A stretch of DNA of 64,000 nucleotides from Pseudofabraea citricarpa (taxonomy: Eukaryota; Ascomycota; Leotiomycetes; Helotiales; Dermateaceae): NCBI GenBank assembly GCA_029641185.1, contig JAPWGK010000028.1, forward strand, positions 372,001 through 436,000, in the 5' to 3' direction. This document shows positions 1 through 11,157 of the stretch, in pieces. The position numbers were made by a program, and so were the translations under genes. The notes under the pieces were generated by a model, which saw only the letters and a program-made list of their open reading frames with translations, was not told the DNA's origin and did not search any database. Within the stretch, counting starts at the first letter, position 1, and each line of letters starts with the position of its first letter.

Positions 1-125
1 AAAAGTCGTTTGAGTTTCACAAACTAAATAAGATCCAAAGATATTCAGTGTCACAAGTTGCTCAAGCATACAAAGACTGTGCGTTCTGTATTGTTTCGAG
101 AAAGAGGGCAGTCTTGCTCGGCTTT

Positions 126-1750
126 CTACTTAAAGACAAACAACCACATAAGCAGACAAACCACAAGCAAAGACAGAACAATAGGTGGCATGACTTGGAC
201 GCCCCTCGCCTCAGCAATGGCACCGACAGCAAAAGGGAAGACGGTAGCACCGACTCCACAAAAGGCGGCGGCAAACCCGATTGCACTGACATGGAGATGT
301 CTCGGAAGTAAGCTCATGGCTTCTACAACAGCAGCCGGAAAGGCAGGGCCAATAAAGAAACCCACCACGGCGACGGAAATAGCCGAGGCCATGAAGCGAG
401 GGACGAGCCAGAAGACCAAGAGCAAACCCGTGGCAAGGGAGAGATAGGCCATCGTGGCTACGCGATGGTTGCGGGATATACTCGCAGATACGAAGCCGAG
501 AATCATACGGCCAGCTGTCAGCCCGGCCCAGAATCTCGTCGACACGACACCGGAATCGAATCGCGTCCCGTGCCGGATGTTGATCATGAAAGTGACTGTC
601 CACCCGCCGAGAGATACTTCAATTCCCATGTAGATCAGAAGAAAAAGACTGCAGATCCATGTTACTCTGACCGCGAGGGCCTCAGCTGTGCTACTTGAGC
701 TTCTCCACTTTTGCATCTTCTTAGTAACTGATGTTGCTATATTCGATTTACCGCTTACACGATCAACTTCTTCTGCGGGCTCCGAAACAGTTTCATCTAA
801 TTTAAGCGTGTCGTTAGTAGCCGATGTCGAATCCCCTCGCTGCTGTGATTCCCTAACCGTGTCAGATTTGTACTGCTTCGAGGTCGATCTCCAAAAAGTC
901 GATGGGAGTATAAGGAGTTCGATAAGAGCGGCCCCGATCATGAGATAGTAGAATTGATACCACACCCAACCCAACCCTTCTTCGTGATGAGTGTTGTTGC
1001 AATAAGTGGACTTAGCATAGCTCCGAGACCGTAGCAACCATGTAGCAGCCCCATTAACTCACTGGCATTGCCAAGGGCACCAATCCAAGTATTCCAAGCT
1101 GCGTCGCCAAGACCGTTCCCGTAGCCGGATAATATGAAGACGGCAACTAAGGCTGGGAATGGTGGATGCAGACAAACAACCACATATCCCACGAGATGAC
1201 ACGCAGCTGAAATGGCAGCCACCCCTCTCTGTCCAAGCTTGACGTGTATTAGATTGTTGGTAGAAGCAGCAGCGAGGTAGCCAAATGCTGGCGATAGAAA
1301 GACCAAGGATACAGTAGTATAACTGACATTGTAATAACTTTCTAACTACTCGGAGATTAGTATGTTAACTACAAGTGGCGGTGCACTGAACTTACTGAGG
1401 GGATGATGGCCTAGTTGAGATAAAAATTATGGTTGTTAGCCTGTTGACATCCAGCATTTGAATAAATTTTATGATGCAAGCACGCACCCGTAGATACCAT
1501 CGTTAGCACCAATAGCAATGAAGCTCCAGAACGTTGCAAGGAGACGGAGAAAATTGATTCGGGGTGTCCGCCACGACGGACCAAACTTTTTAGAATTCTC
1601 GTGATTGCAAGCCTCTAGAGTATCTGTCTTCTCGGGGCTTTGAATCCCTTCTCTCTGAATCCCACTCTCAAGCTGTGACGTAGACAAATTATCGTCATGG
1701 AAACTTGTATTCGTAGCCGTAGTTGTTATAAGTTCGCAGGCTAACTTCAT
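126..1750 (-). pseudogene. MFS transporter (BSC6/fucose-permease-like), frameshifted
   Basis: Plasma-membrane-type major facilitator protein. Translation from ATG 1750 gives a polar N-terminus, then a first membrane segment (FWSFIAIGANDGIYG). I place exon 1 at 1484-1750, a 15-nt microexon at 1396-1410 (A-I-I-P-S) and the rest from 1345 down. The second exon carries SYTTVSLVFLSPAFGY and GYGNGLGDAAWNTWIG, typical of this MFS branch. At about 975-978 the frame changes by one base: TTLITKK in one frame continues as GLGWVWYQFYY in another, with no room for an intron. The second frame runs to a stop at 126 with the remaining membrane segments. The gene is therefore broken, or the assembly has lost one G. 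No other disruption was seen. Substrate cannot be inferred. It is followed by a GPCR gene on the same strand. Confidence 0.75.
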
Positions 1751-2553
1751 CTTGCCGGAGGCGAAAGAATATCCCTTCAGATAATTAAGTGACGTTCTTA
1801 AGTTTCCCAATAGTCGCAGTACCAAGGGCTTTCTTAGATATTCAAGGCGCTGGCACCAAGGTGGGGGGGATGTGCTTCTAGAACCTCACAATCAATTGAA
1901 TTTTTGTTCCCACGACAATTGTCCGTATGAAATTGCAATTTATAGAGAGAGGCAGGAAAGGACAGTACTTACGAATTTCTATTTGATTTGAAAGTCCAAC
2001 CAACCCTGTGAGGTTCTCCAAGAAATACTTCGTCGCGGAATGTCGCCTTTCATCGCTAAGCCAATTAATGAACACGGCCCGTGAACTCCAAGTATTTCCC
2101 CAGTCGTTTACCGCATCAGATTATTAATCTAACCAGAAAGATGGAGGCGGTCCATTGTTAATTACGATGTGACATCAGGTGAAAGTAGCTGCTCCAAAGT
2201 CGATGGAGGATGGGGTTAAATGCTTTCTAGCTAAAAAGTGCTCGGGAATGGAGAAAATATTCCAAAATGGGTTGTTTCCCATGGCAAATTAGATGTAATA
2301 ATATTGCGAAGGGGTATTGTAGAAAAAGAAACATAAAGCACCAAAGGAAAAATTGGAAATCGAGCCAAAGACCATCGAGGTACGCCATCCTGCTTTCATC
2401 GCAATTCCAACCGACTTTGTTCCCAACTGATCCATCGACAAAACCATAAGTGCTAGAAATGTAGACATCCTACTCTATCGAGCCATTGTTTTACATCAGA
2501 AATATATATTACACGAAGGAAGATTGTAAAGAATAGTGTCGTGATAAGTATTG
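1751..2553. other. Intergenic, no supported gene
   Basis: Gap between the MFS and GPCR genes, holding the promoter side of the MFS gene and the 3' side of the receptor. On the minus strand about 1970-2090 a short open stretch reads like protein (RAVFINWLSDERRHSATKYF) but has no ATG, no family match I recognise and no convincing splice partner. It may be an exon relic. Confidence 0.4.
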
Positions 2554-4096
2554 TCATGCGCTGCTCTCACCTTGAGTCCTTTGCATTATCGATAACTCTG
2601 TCATATCATCATCTTCTTCATAGCCCTCTCGACGCCGAGCTTGACGGGATATTCGGTTTCGAGTGCGTGTAAATGGAGCTCGGTCAAAAGTCGAGACATC
2701 TGAAATTGGAGTTGAATGTGATTTTCGTGACATGTGAAATAGTATTTGTTTGTAAAGTTCTCTGGTCTGGACTCTGCTGGTGTAGAAATAGATAAGAGCG
2801 TTCCAAAATCCCTGTAATGGTAATACAGTGGCCGAGATGAACTCAAGACCTATTGAGACTCTGCCTGAGTGAACAATGGAGTACAGTCGGTTCGCGGAAG
2901 AGGGGATCCAAGTAACGAGCATTGCGATAAAAATGAGTGCTGCTACTTTAGCATATCCAACTGAAGCTGAATTTGCATTGATTGTAGCTTGCTGTTTTGG
3001 AGCGGGCCGCATCGATTTTCGCACACTCGTTTGCGACCCAAACGATGATATATCCTGAGGGACATCGTCTTCTGTTTCCGAAGTCTTTGGCCGATATATC
3101 TCGTTCTGTTCTGATGGATCGATTTGACGAGTCATGCGCTGCTGTGTTGAGACCGATACAGTATACGAAGCAGGTGCTCGTGAAGTGTCAGATTTTTCGT
3201 GCTCAATTTGACGATCAGAACTATCTGTTTCGTAGTGAGTGGCGCTTGGAGATAAATTCTGTTCGACTTTCTCAGAAGTGACGTGGACTTCCGTAATTTT
3301 GACGTTGTCCCAAGGATCATAAATGACAATATCTTTTGGCTGTGATTGTAAGCTCTTCAGCTGCTTTTGTTTCTTATAGATCTCTCCTCCGCAACGGCAG
3401 TATATGAAAATATTGCCAAACATCGCAAGCCTATTTGAGTTTAGATACCGTGACCCAGTGAGTAGCATGCTGTGACTTACCACACGGGACCGTAAAAGGT
3501 GATAAATCGAAATATATCCCATTCCGAAGATATCCAGCACCACAAGGTCGCATCACCATAAAATCGACCATTTGCTCTTGTCTTGATGCCAACGAAGATC
3601 AAAGCGGGAATTCCGGGGAGTCCATAACAGAATGTAAAGTACCACTTCTCCATCTTTCGCAGCGTCTCTGATGAACCATTGCGATAAAATGTAAGGTATA
3701 CATTATAGGCCATAGCTAAAGTCCAATACGAATCAGCAGGCATAAACCTATCATTGTTAGACAGTTCAGCGGGATTCGCGAATAAGTCAAGACTCACCAC
3801 TGTATGAGAACTCCTTGAAACTGGCAAGCAAAAGAGTTCGGATTGTTGACTCCTGATCGACCCATCAAGGTTGCAACATTGGTAATGATATTGCCAAAGC
3901 TAGCATAGAAAATGAGCCTGTTGATGTGTTTTCGGAAGGTTGAATCAAATATGAAAGTGAGGATGATTCCTAGACAAGAGACAAGGGATATGGCCGAGGT
4001 TACTCTTTCACAAATAACGATGGAATCTAACTGTTCCAAACTTGATCGCTTCAAGAGTCCCTGCGTAACTCTGGCGAAGACACCAAGATAACCCAT
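2554..4096 (-). CDS. cAMP-receptor-like G-protein-coupled receptor
   Basis: Seven-transmembrane receptor of the fungal cAMP-receptor-like (Dicty_CAR/class E-like) family, expected at the plasma membrane and coupled to a heterotrimeric G protein. Exons 3798-4096, 3481-3747 and 2554-3430 give 480 aa. Both introns split a TGG codon and have good GT-AG borders. The N-terminal helix segment is AISLVSCLGIILTFIFDSTF. The hallmark Trp-rich region after TM3 (LTFYRNGSSETLRKMEKWYF) and GDATLWCWIS between TM4 and TM5 are present. The third cytoplasmic loop is long, polar and Ser/Thr/Lys-rich (about 130 aa), followed by AALIFIAMLVTWIPSSANR and the TM7 segment. The upstream in-frame codon at 4135 is GTG, so I chose ATG 4096. 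The ligand is unknown; fungal members are linked to nutrient sensing. Confidence 0.88.
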
Positions 4097-5580
4097 CCTC
4101 ACGATTCTGTTTCTTGTGAATTGTTTGGAGTCCACGCAAGTCCAAAGGTTGTGTATTAATTGAATTTCGTTCTCGTCAAGTATCGATAATTGCGATCTGC
4201 AGCTTATGCCCTGCTGGGGGACTGGTGAATGCCGGACCTCCGACGAACGTGTCGACGCGATTATCCGATCGAGGGCAAGTCGTCAAGAAGAGCTGCCACT
4301 TCGACCTTTAAAAGGCGTAGGTAGGCTTTGGCTGATCCTCGCAGCACACAGATGGGATGCAGAGAACAGCAAAGTTATAGTTAAGAGCTACAACGGAGAT
4401 CAGTCAAGGCGGACGGGACTTGTCAGTGCTCAGGATGTTTTGCGTGTCATAGACCCATGCACACAAAACATCAATCGGGCCCGTCTGTGGGTTGGAGGTG
4501 GATGAGGCAATCGGTCAGTCTCGCAGGTATTTTGTACGGTACAAGAATGAGCAAAGCACGAGAAGTCGGATTGATCGTGAACATGGACCGGACCTGGAAG
4601 ACGCCCTTACTTACGCTTTATCTTTATGCAATCTCAATCTCTGCGCGTTATCTGCTCCTGTCACCCACACAGGCGGCGGTGCAGGGCTTGCATGGCTGGC
4701 AGGGCTAGAATTTCCCCATTCACATTGGAAGTTTCTGGGGTAGCCAAGAGGTTCAGCTACCAGGATCTGGCTGCCCTGATCAGGGATAACAGACGTTGCA
4801 TCTCCGGCGAATGATCGGGCGAAAGATAGAGGAGGCTTTGTGGTGCCGTAGCGTACTGTAGCTCAAGACCCCTTTTGGTTTGGCATGCAGGTGCTGACGG
4901 GCGTCTCTGCTGTTTGACACGAACAACAGACTTTGCTTGCCTCGAGCTTGCTCCCTCACTCCATCGCTACGACCCTAGCATCCTTCGTCGCGACTGGATG
5001 CTTCCGCTGTCTAGACGACTTGTTGTGATGCTTGTTGCTGTACCTTATGTTTGGGAATGTTGGGATGACTTGGCACGATGACCATGATGACGATAATAGT
5101 CTTCTGTTTCTCTTGCTGCTGCCCTGTGCTACTGTTAGGTAGCCGGCATTGATATTGCAGCGATCGGGCCTTCATGGCGATGGTGTTGTGATGGTGTAGT
5201 ATAGTGTTGGAAAGCTGTGCCGTTTCCTGGTCCTGTACAGTAGTGCATTGAGACTTGAGACGGGGTGTGCGATGGGATGACGTGAAAGGCTCTCGGCTGC
5301 TCATCGCATTGTTCCAATAGTCGCCCTCGTAGCTATTTGGTCCCTTTCTCAACTATCGAAAGTTGGAATAATGGGGAATGGGTTTTCTGATGATTGATTG
5401 TGGAATGAGTTTTCTGCAATCTATTGTTCCTTTGTTATTGGGTCGACATCGAATTAAGGCTTTCCCTCTTGGCGGCTGGTTCAGTGGGTTCAGTGGGCTT
5501 AGTGAGGTGAGGAGTGAGTTCATCAGTGGATTGATCACTGCTGTGCTCACTGAGGGCGGGGAAGTGGGGATTTCGCCAGG

Positions 5581-5610
5581 GACAAGACAAGACAGGACAG
5601 GACAGGACAG
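5581..5610. repeat. Pentanucleotide microsatellite GACA(A/G)
   Basis: Six tandem pentamers, GACAA twice then GACAG four times. Noncoding. Confidence 0.9.
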
Positions 5611-5695
5611 GTAACCGAGCACTCAGCAAGGATGGTGCCTGAAACTCGTCACAAACCCCCTAAACGAAGCCATCTTCTTTTCTCTTGTCTTCCTT

Positions 5696-5725
5696 CCCAC
5701 ACCCACACCCACACCCACACCCACG
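5696..5725. repeat. Hexanucleotide microsatellite CCCACA
   Basis: Four CCCACA units plus a terminal CCCACG, in a pyrimidine-rich noncoding stretch. Confidence 0.9.
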
Positions 5726-7936
5726 AACTGCTGCTTCACCCATCTTACCAACCCAACTACCCTGAGCCATCTCCGGCACTGTCCATTCTGCAGCAAGAGA
5801 CCAACAGCAACTCATTACCGCATTCGAAGTCAAACAAATGAATCCCCAGATGCCATTCGGCTGACCCGGGACCACAACGTGGTTTCCAGGAGGAAAAATG
5901 TCACAATCATCCTCCCAGCAGTACTCCTGTCATTGCACAACCATTGTTGAGCCATTCACGACTGTCCAATACTGCAACCGGATCCCTGTTAGATTCTCCT
6001 TCAAAAGGATAGAGTAAGACGTGTTTGGAGGCACACCCCCGAGACAGCCATCCAAAGAAAAGGGGTCAACCTTCGGGCTCAATGTCAATCTCAACTTGCC
6101 GCTACCACTCCCCGAACTTTTGGCTTTTCCTGGGGGGCGTCCCGGGGTCACCAAGTCCAACGGGCTCCGCAAAGTTATTTACTGTACAAAGTCGCGTGGT
6201 CGAGTTCCCATCCAACAGCACACAAGCCTCAGCTAGGCCGATGACTTCCAGAATCCGAAAGTTGGGCAAGGAGATACCTCGTTGATGGATAAACTCCAAG
6301 AGAAGGGCTACACAATGGAACCGGTATGGGTACACTCAATCTCCAACACGGTTGTTCTGGGCAGTCTTGACTCCAAAGGCACAAAACCCACCCCTCGGGT
6401 TTTTTCGTTACTGGGGCAAGGTACATTTTATGCTCTGAATGAAGTTCTTGGGAAATCTTGATTCCCATCGAGCCATCCTTTTCAAAGGTATCCTCCACTC
6501 TGACGAAAGGCTTAATTGATATGAAGTCCGGGTTCTGAAGTCCATCGCAAGTGGGTAGACGTGAGCTGGCCGATCAAAACACAGCTAACAGGCAATGAGG
6601 CACGCAATTGATTCTTCTGATTTTGTTTCTGGGGCAGTCGATCAATTACCTGAACATCCCCAGCTAGTGCTGTCCTGTGCCACAAAAGGAAAGAGTGTTG
6701 GTGTCGTTGGTTCATCACGATGGATAAATGCCTCTACTACTGTAGGGGAACCTGGGAGGCTCAGGGCGGGAAACGTGGGTGACAAGGGACCCTGCTGCTC
6801 GCAGAAGTCTCGCCCAAAGCCATCCTGGTTCAGGAACCATTTTCTTACCACACCTCGCTTTCGCTTTTCGTTGTCCTTCCCGGAGTACTGTTCTGTGTTT
6901 GTCCCACAATTTATACATTGGGCTGCTAGCATGAACTTTCTCAACCTCCCTTGATTTTGCCCCTGACTTTGGCACCCAGACAATCGCTCGCTTTTTGAGG
7001 ACTGCGTGTCTCTGTATGGAGTTTTATACCGTAGATGCAGATGATCTTATACAGTTTGCAGCACGAAACACTCAGTACTGTATGAGCAGAGTTTCTGTCA
7101 TGACGCATTTTAAAGTCCGCGGAACTGTCACCCGGTGGTCTGGCAGATGCTTTGAAACTGTCAATGTTCTTGATAAGCATTTGACGCTTCCTCACACAAT
7201 CTGAGTCGCCTCATTCTCCACCATTCCATCATTTATGTCCAAAGTTTGGTTCAACGGCATCTTTCGGGCATTCAACATCGTTGGAAGTCCGAACGGCATA
7301 TTCGTTTCGTCACACGGTCAGTTTTGTGTCTTTTCGTTGTTGATGTCCAATCTTTGTCGGATTGATGAGAATTATCATATGGTACAAGTAACTGTCGCTA
7401 ACAAACCACTCTTGAAATACTTCCCACCACAAAGGTATGTGTTTGGGTGCTGGTACCCAAGCTTGGTTGAAACACATAAAGCTGTCGAATACAGAGGGAG
7501 AACTGCACACATTGAAAAACATTAACTCCATTTATTCATGGCGAAAGATTTCACCGCTAGACTTCAAAATCATTATAAACCACTGTGGCAAATACTGGCC
7601 CTCGAGAATACATGAGGCTGTAAATTGTTCGATAACTAACAATTTGCAACATGAGGTATACACCACCTTCTTGGGCTTCGTTGCGCGGGGTGCGTACAGC
7701 TTGATCAGATTACTAATTCAGTGAGCAGGACTTCATTGGCTCGTCTATTTACAACTCACTCGTTGAATGCACCTCCGAATGCATCTCTGAATGCAGTCGT
7801 TGATATGCCGAAATATCGTGATTATGGAGGCTGAGGCCTCAACGTCAGATATAGCCTTACTCTGTACAAAGTTGGTGATCTCTATAGAGCCTTCATGTTT
7901 ATCAAACTTGAGCTCTTAAGACAGGCCATCACGACC

Positions 7937-8751
7937 ATGACCTCATTTGGAAATCTAAATGCCACCGCGACGAGCTTCCGAGCTGAGGCTACGAACATTG
8001 TCAATGTTCAACTTAGAATTGAATCTCTTTACCAAACGTCTTGTTGAGCCGCCACAAGAGTACGCTGGCGTTGGGCAGTATCCAGCACCAAATAGGCGCC
8101 ATAAAACCCAAGAAGGTATTCGCCATACACTTACGAGAAAGTTGGGACTGCTATTCAAGGACAGAAATTTCTTACCAGCAACACCAGAGCTGATCAAAGC
8201 GTATGGTTCGCGAGCTTCTGAAATTGCTCGAAGTTCTGTGGCAAACCCCCGAGGCGATGTGTTACATGGTGCTTTTGCCGGTATGATAAAAGCCGATGCT
8301 ATGACTTTGCGGGCAGCAGCTACATCAGGTCAATCTGCTATACAACGCTATCTGTTGGCTTGCCTTTTAGCGAGGATATGGGAGCCGGCAGAGGCCACAT
8401 CTCTGTGGGATGAGATCGTAACCAAGAGAAAGGCAGAGTTGCAATCTCGACTAGCTGATGAGGGCGAGCTGGATCACAATGTACTACTTACTCGTGGTCG
8501 CTGAAGAGCTCCCTCGATCGGATTTTCCAGACTGGGATGCGAGCGCTAGAGCCTGGATTCGTGTGGCAGACCCATTCGTGGCCAAATAGCTGGCACAAGT
8601 TCGTCTCATCGTTGACAACCTGAGCATACCGGTAAACATGAAGCTCGAAGCATATGAATGCGTCCTCAGCGCATGGTCTTCTGCCATGTCCAGATGGAAA
8701 AAGTTCTTAGTGGGATTCCTCTCCGAATATGTGGCGGTGGCATTTTTTTGA
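7937..8751 (+). pseudogene. Decayed copy of an uncharacterised fungal protein family
   Basis: Coding-like sequence is spread over three frames. From ATG 7937 one frame reads TATSFRAEATNIVNVQLR then ESLYQ. After about 8032 the sequence continues in another frame as RLVEPPQEYAGVGQYPAPN and on through SAIQRYLLACLLARIWEPAE to about 8485. It then shifts again to EELPRSDFPDWDASARAWI, hits TAG at 8587-8589, and reads through to KLEAYECVLSAWSSAM before ending at TGA 8749. The order matches, from memory, a large uncharacterised family common in Pezizomycotina genomes. That match is recollection, not a search. Two frameshifts and an internal stop make a pseudogene. The intact-looking middle frame (7959-8504) is not a gene by itself. 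Confidence 0.65.
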
Positions 8752-8869
8752 ACTGCTATCTTGGCGCGGTGCAACGAGCAGTGCTGCGGCCGATACTCCT
8801 TTTTTATGAACCTGTTTCGTTCGGCTTTTTGTGGCTTGTTGAGGAAACATCTGAAGGTCAAAGTGTTGT

Positions 8870-9135
8870 TCTATTCAAAATGTCTCGGGTACAACAGCTC
8901 TTTATCTCGCAGCAAAACGAGACCAGCCGAATATCTTCAAGTTGTCGGTCAAAAATGGGTTCGATATCAACCTTCGAGGGCAAACAGAACATCATTTCAT
9001 CCTGCCACCCAGCTCAACCAGGACACCATGATATTGTGGACTTCCTTATCTCTGATGTCGCCAATATCGATACACATCTATCAAAGTCACTTCACGAAGC
9101 TATTCTTTATTACGGGTTTGAGACATAAGTGTTTC
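8870..9135 (+). pseudogene. Ankyrin-repeat-like relic
   Basis: One frame at 8880-8985 reads SGTTALYLAAKRDQPNIFKL and then NGFDIN, the shape of an ankyrin repeat. After about 9010 a different frame reads GHHDIVDFLISDVANIDTHL and then LHEAILYYGFE, a second and third ankyrin-like unit, ending at a stop near 9127. No single frame covers both. It lies directly after the 7937-8751 relic and before a minisatellite, so the neighbourhood looks like degraded or rearranged sequence. Confidence 0.5.
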
Positions 9136-9205
9136 TTAGTGACAAAGGGAGTGGGGTTCTACCCGTTTCGCTCTTACGGAGTGACTCTGTCTACAAAGCC
9201 ACATT

Positions 9206-9600
9206 ATTGTCTTGGGTTCTTCTCGTGCTCCTTTTCTCGATACATAACAAACCTTCTTCCTCCTGCGCGAATGGAGTTTCTCCAGTCGAAAAACACATTG
9301 CCTGCATTCATTGTCTTGGATTCTTCTCGTGATCCTTCTCTCGATATTCAACAGACCTTCCTCCCGCACGAAAGGAGTTTCTCCCGTCGAAAAATATACT
9401 GCCTGCATTCATTGTCTTGGATTCTTCTCTTGATCCTTCTCTCGATATTCGACAGACCTTCCTCCCGCACGAAAGGAGTTTCTCCCGTCGAAAAATATAC
9501 TGCCTGCATTCATTGTCTTGGATTCTTCTCTTGATCCTTCTCTCGATATTCAACAGACCTTCCTCCTGCACGAAAGGACTTTCTCCAGTCGAAAACGAAT
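9206..9600. repeat. 101-bp minisatellite, about four copies
   Basis: Units start at 9206 (diverged, 104 bp), 9310, 9411 and 9512 (partial), each beginning ATTGTCTTGG. The two central copies are nearly identical. The unit length is not a multiple of three, so the open frames crossing it are repeat artefacts. The array ends just before the ATG at 9605, so it occupies the promoter or 5' UTR of the next gene. Confidence 0.9.
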
Positions 9601-9604
9601 TACC

Positions 9605-11157
9605 ATGTCACAACCTCGAAGCGTTCCCAAACGCTCTGGCCAAGAGTTCCAAGACGCAACTGAATATGCAACAGTGTCTATGCAGGACAAGATCCCCATA
9701 CTATGTGGAGACCGCACGGCGTGCCTGACACGGATCAATGCTATCATCTGCCGGTCGGAACGTAACCTACAAGACGCGAAGTCTACTTTGGAAAGATATC
9801 ACTTTGGAGGTCTTCCAGATAGGTTGTATGGCTACGTGAAGGACATCCACCTCCTTTGGTTTTACAATCTGAAGATGTTCGTTCAACCTGGTCTCGACAG
9901 CTTATCTGATCCGTCTGATATCCACCACGACCACAGTGTGTCTGATCCATCTGACATTCACCACGACCACAGTGTGTCTGATCCGTCTGACATTCACCAC
10001 GACCACAGTGTGTCTGATCCATCTGACATTCACCACGACCACAGTGTGTCTGATCCGTCTGCTATTCACCACGACCACAGTGTGTCTGATCCGTCTGACA
10101 TTCACCACGACCACAGTGTGTCTGATCCATCTGACATTCACCACGACCACAGTGTGTCTGATCCGTCTGCTATTCACCACGACCACAGTGTGTCTGATCC
10201 GTCTGACATTCACCACGACCACAGTCATGATCCAACGTCTCACGTATCTCTGACCAGAAAAACCAAAGAACTGGTAGCCACCATTGAGACATGGATGCAA
10301 GCTCAAAAAGAAGTTCTGGACGCGGACGTTGAGACACTAAAAATCAGCTGCCTTTCGCCAGAGGAGTTGCTGTTACGCATGAAGATTATCGTCGTAATGA
10401 AGACCATGCCACAAGGTCTGAGTAGTGTTCATGGTAATATCCTGCTGCTTTTCATCCTCAAGAACGCTACTAATAGTTGATCACAGGATGGATTAGGCAG
10501 ATGAAAGATTTTTCGACATTCGGCAAAGTCAATGTCCTTCCCGAGGACGATACTCGACCTGCTACATTTTGCGTTGCCGGAAACCCAAAGCACGGCTACT
10601 ACACGGGCGCGACAGCAGAAGTATACGAGGTGTTTCCTGAACTAACATCCCTAAGGGTTCAACACCGATATATGCGCATGAGTTCTACGCAGCACAGCAC
10701 CTTCCGTGCCCACCTTCATTGTGGCATCCAAATTATAGGCTTGCTTACTTCGTTGCCGCCCTGCTACGAGGAAAACGAGGGACAGAACCAACAAGCTAGG
10801 ATGCGCTCTCGACAAGCCAACATACGCCAAGCTATTACATCGCTTAATGGCTCTGGTCTCTCTGTGAATGATAATTTTCTTACGCTGCCGGCGGTCGCTT
10901 TTGGCTTTCGGCGCCCTAAGAGACAGGAACAATTTGGCCAAAAAGCACGCTGCCACGAGTGTGCTTTTGTCTTCAATTTTCGTTGGCACATACCAGAGCC
11001 TATCGATTGGTATGGGCAGACATTCAGTCATGACAAGACAAAATTCTGGCCAGAAAAAAGTGATGGAACGAAGGTGGAAAAGGAGGATTTGGAGCTGAAG
11101 TGTGCTGAGTACCTTGTAGCTGCTTCTTTTCTTCGTGGAGATGCAGCAATACGCTAA
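9605..11157 (+). CDS. Hypothetical protein with DPSDIHHDHSVS repeats
   Basis: Two exons, 9605-10433 and 10487-11157, give 499 aa. The intron has GTAAT at the donor, a CTACTAAT branch site and CACAG at the acceptor; phase 1 matches on both sides. Residues about 102-207 are nine copies of a 12-aa unit rich in His and Asp (DPSDIHHDHSVS, with DPSAI variants in copies 5 and 8). The flanks are non-repetitive and protein-like: an N-terminal part with MQDKIPILCGDRTACLTR, a helical stretch after the repeats, and a C-terminal part containing ATFCVAGNPKHGYYTGATAE and CHECAFVFNFRWHIP. I recognise no family. The repeat resembles metal-binding His/Asp tracts, but that is inference. It sits beside two relics, so it could be young or unstable. 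Confidence 0.6.
9908..10231 (+). repeat. Coding 36-bp minisatellite, nine units
   Basis: Nine in-frame 36-bp units inside the hypothetical gene. Variant codons (CCA/CCG, GAC/GCT) show that units 4-6 and 7-9 are duplicates of one 108-bp block, so there is higher-order structure. Confidence 0.92.

Larger units (their letters stand above)
4097..7936. other. Long intergenic region, no supported gene
   Basis: About 3.8 kb between the GPCR start and the decayed region. Open frames here are under 120 codons, overlap on both strands, and show no family motifs or consistent splice junctions. Simple repeats are present at 5581-5610 and 5696-5725. The stretch at 5930-6335 on the minus strand has two adjacent open frames, but I could not join them convincingly. 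Confidence 0.5.

Noticed and set aside
8761..9534. 257-codon plus-strand open frame
   Set aside because: It crosses the ankyrin-like relic and the 101-bp minisatellite, and its C-terminal repeats are frame-cycled copies of that array.
9908..10231. CRISPR-like regular repeats
   Set aside because: No unique spacers; units are contiguous and coding, and the genome is fungal.
9902..10306. Open frames antisense to, and in a second frame of, the 36-bp repeat
   Set aside because: Any frame is open in a 36-bp repeat lacking stops; only the frame joined to the flanking coding exons is supported.
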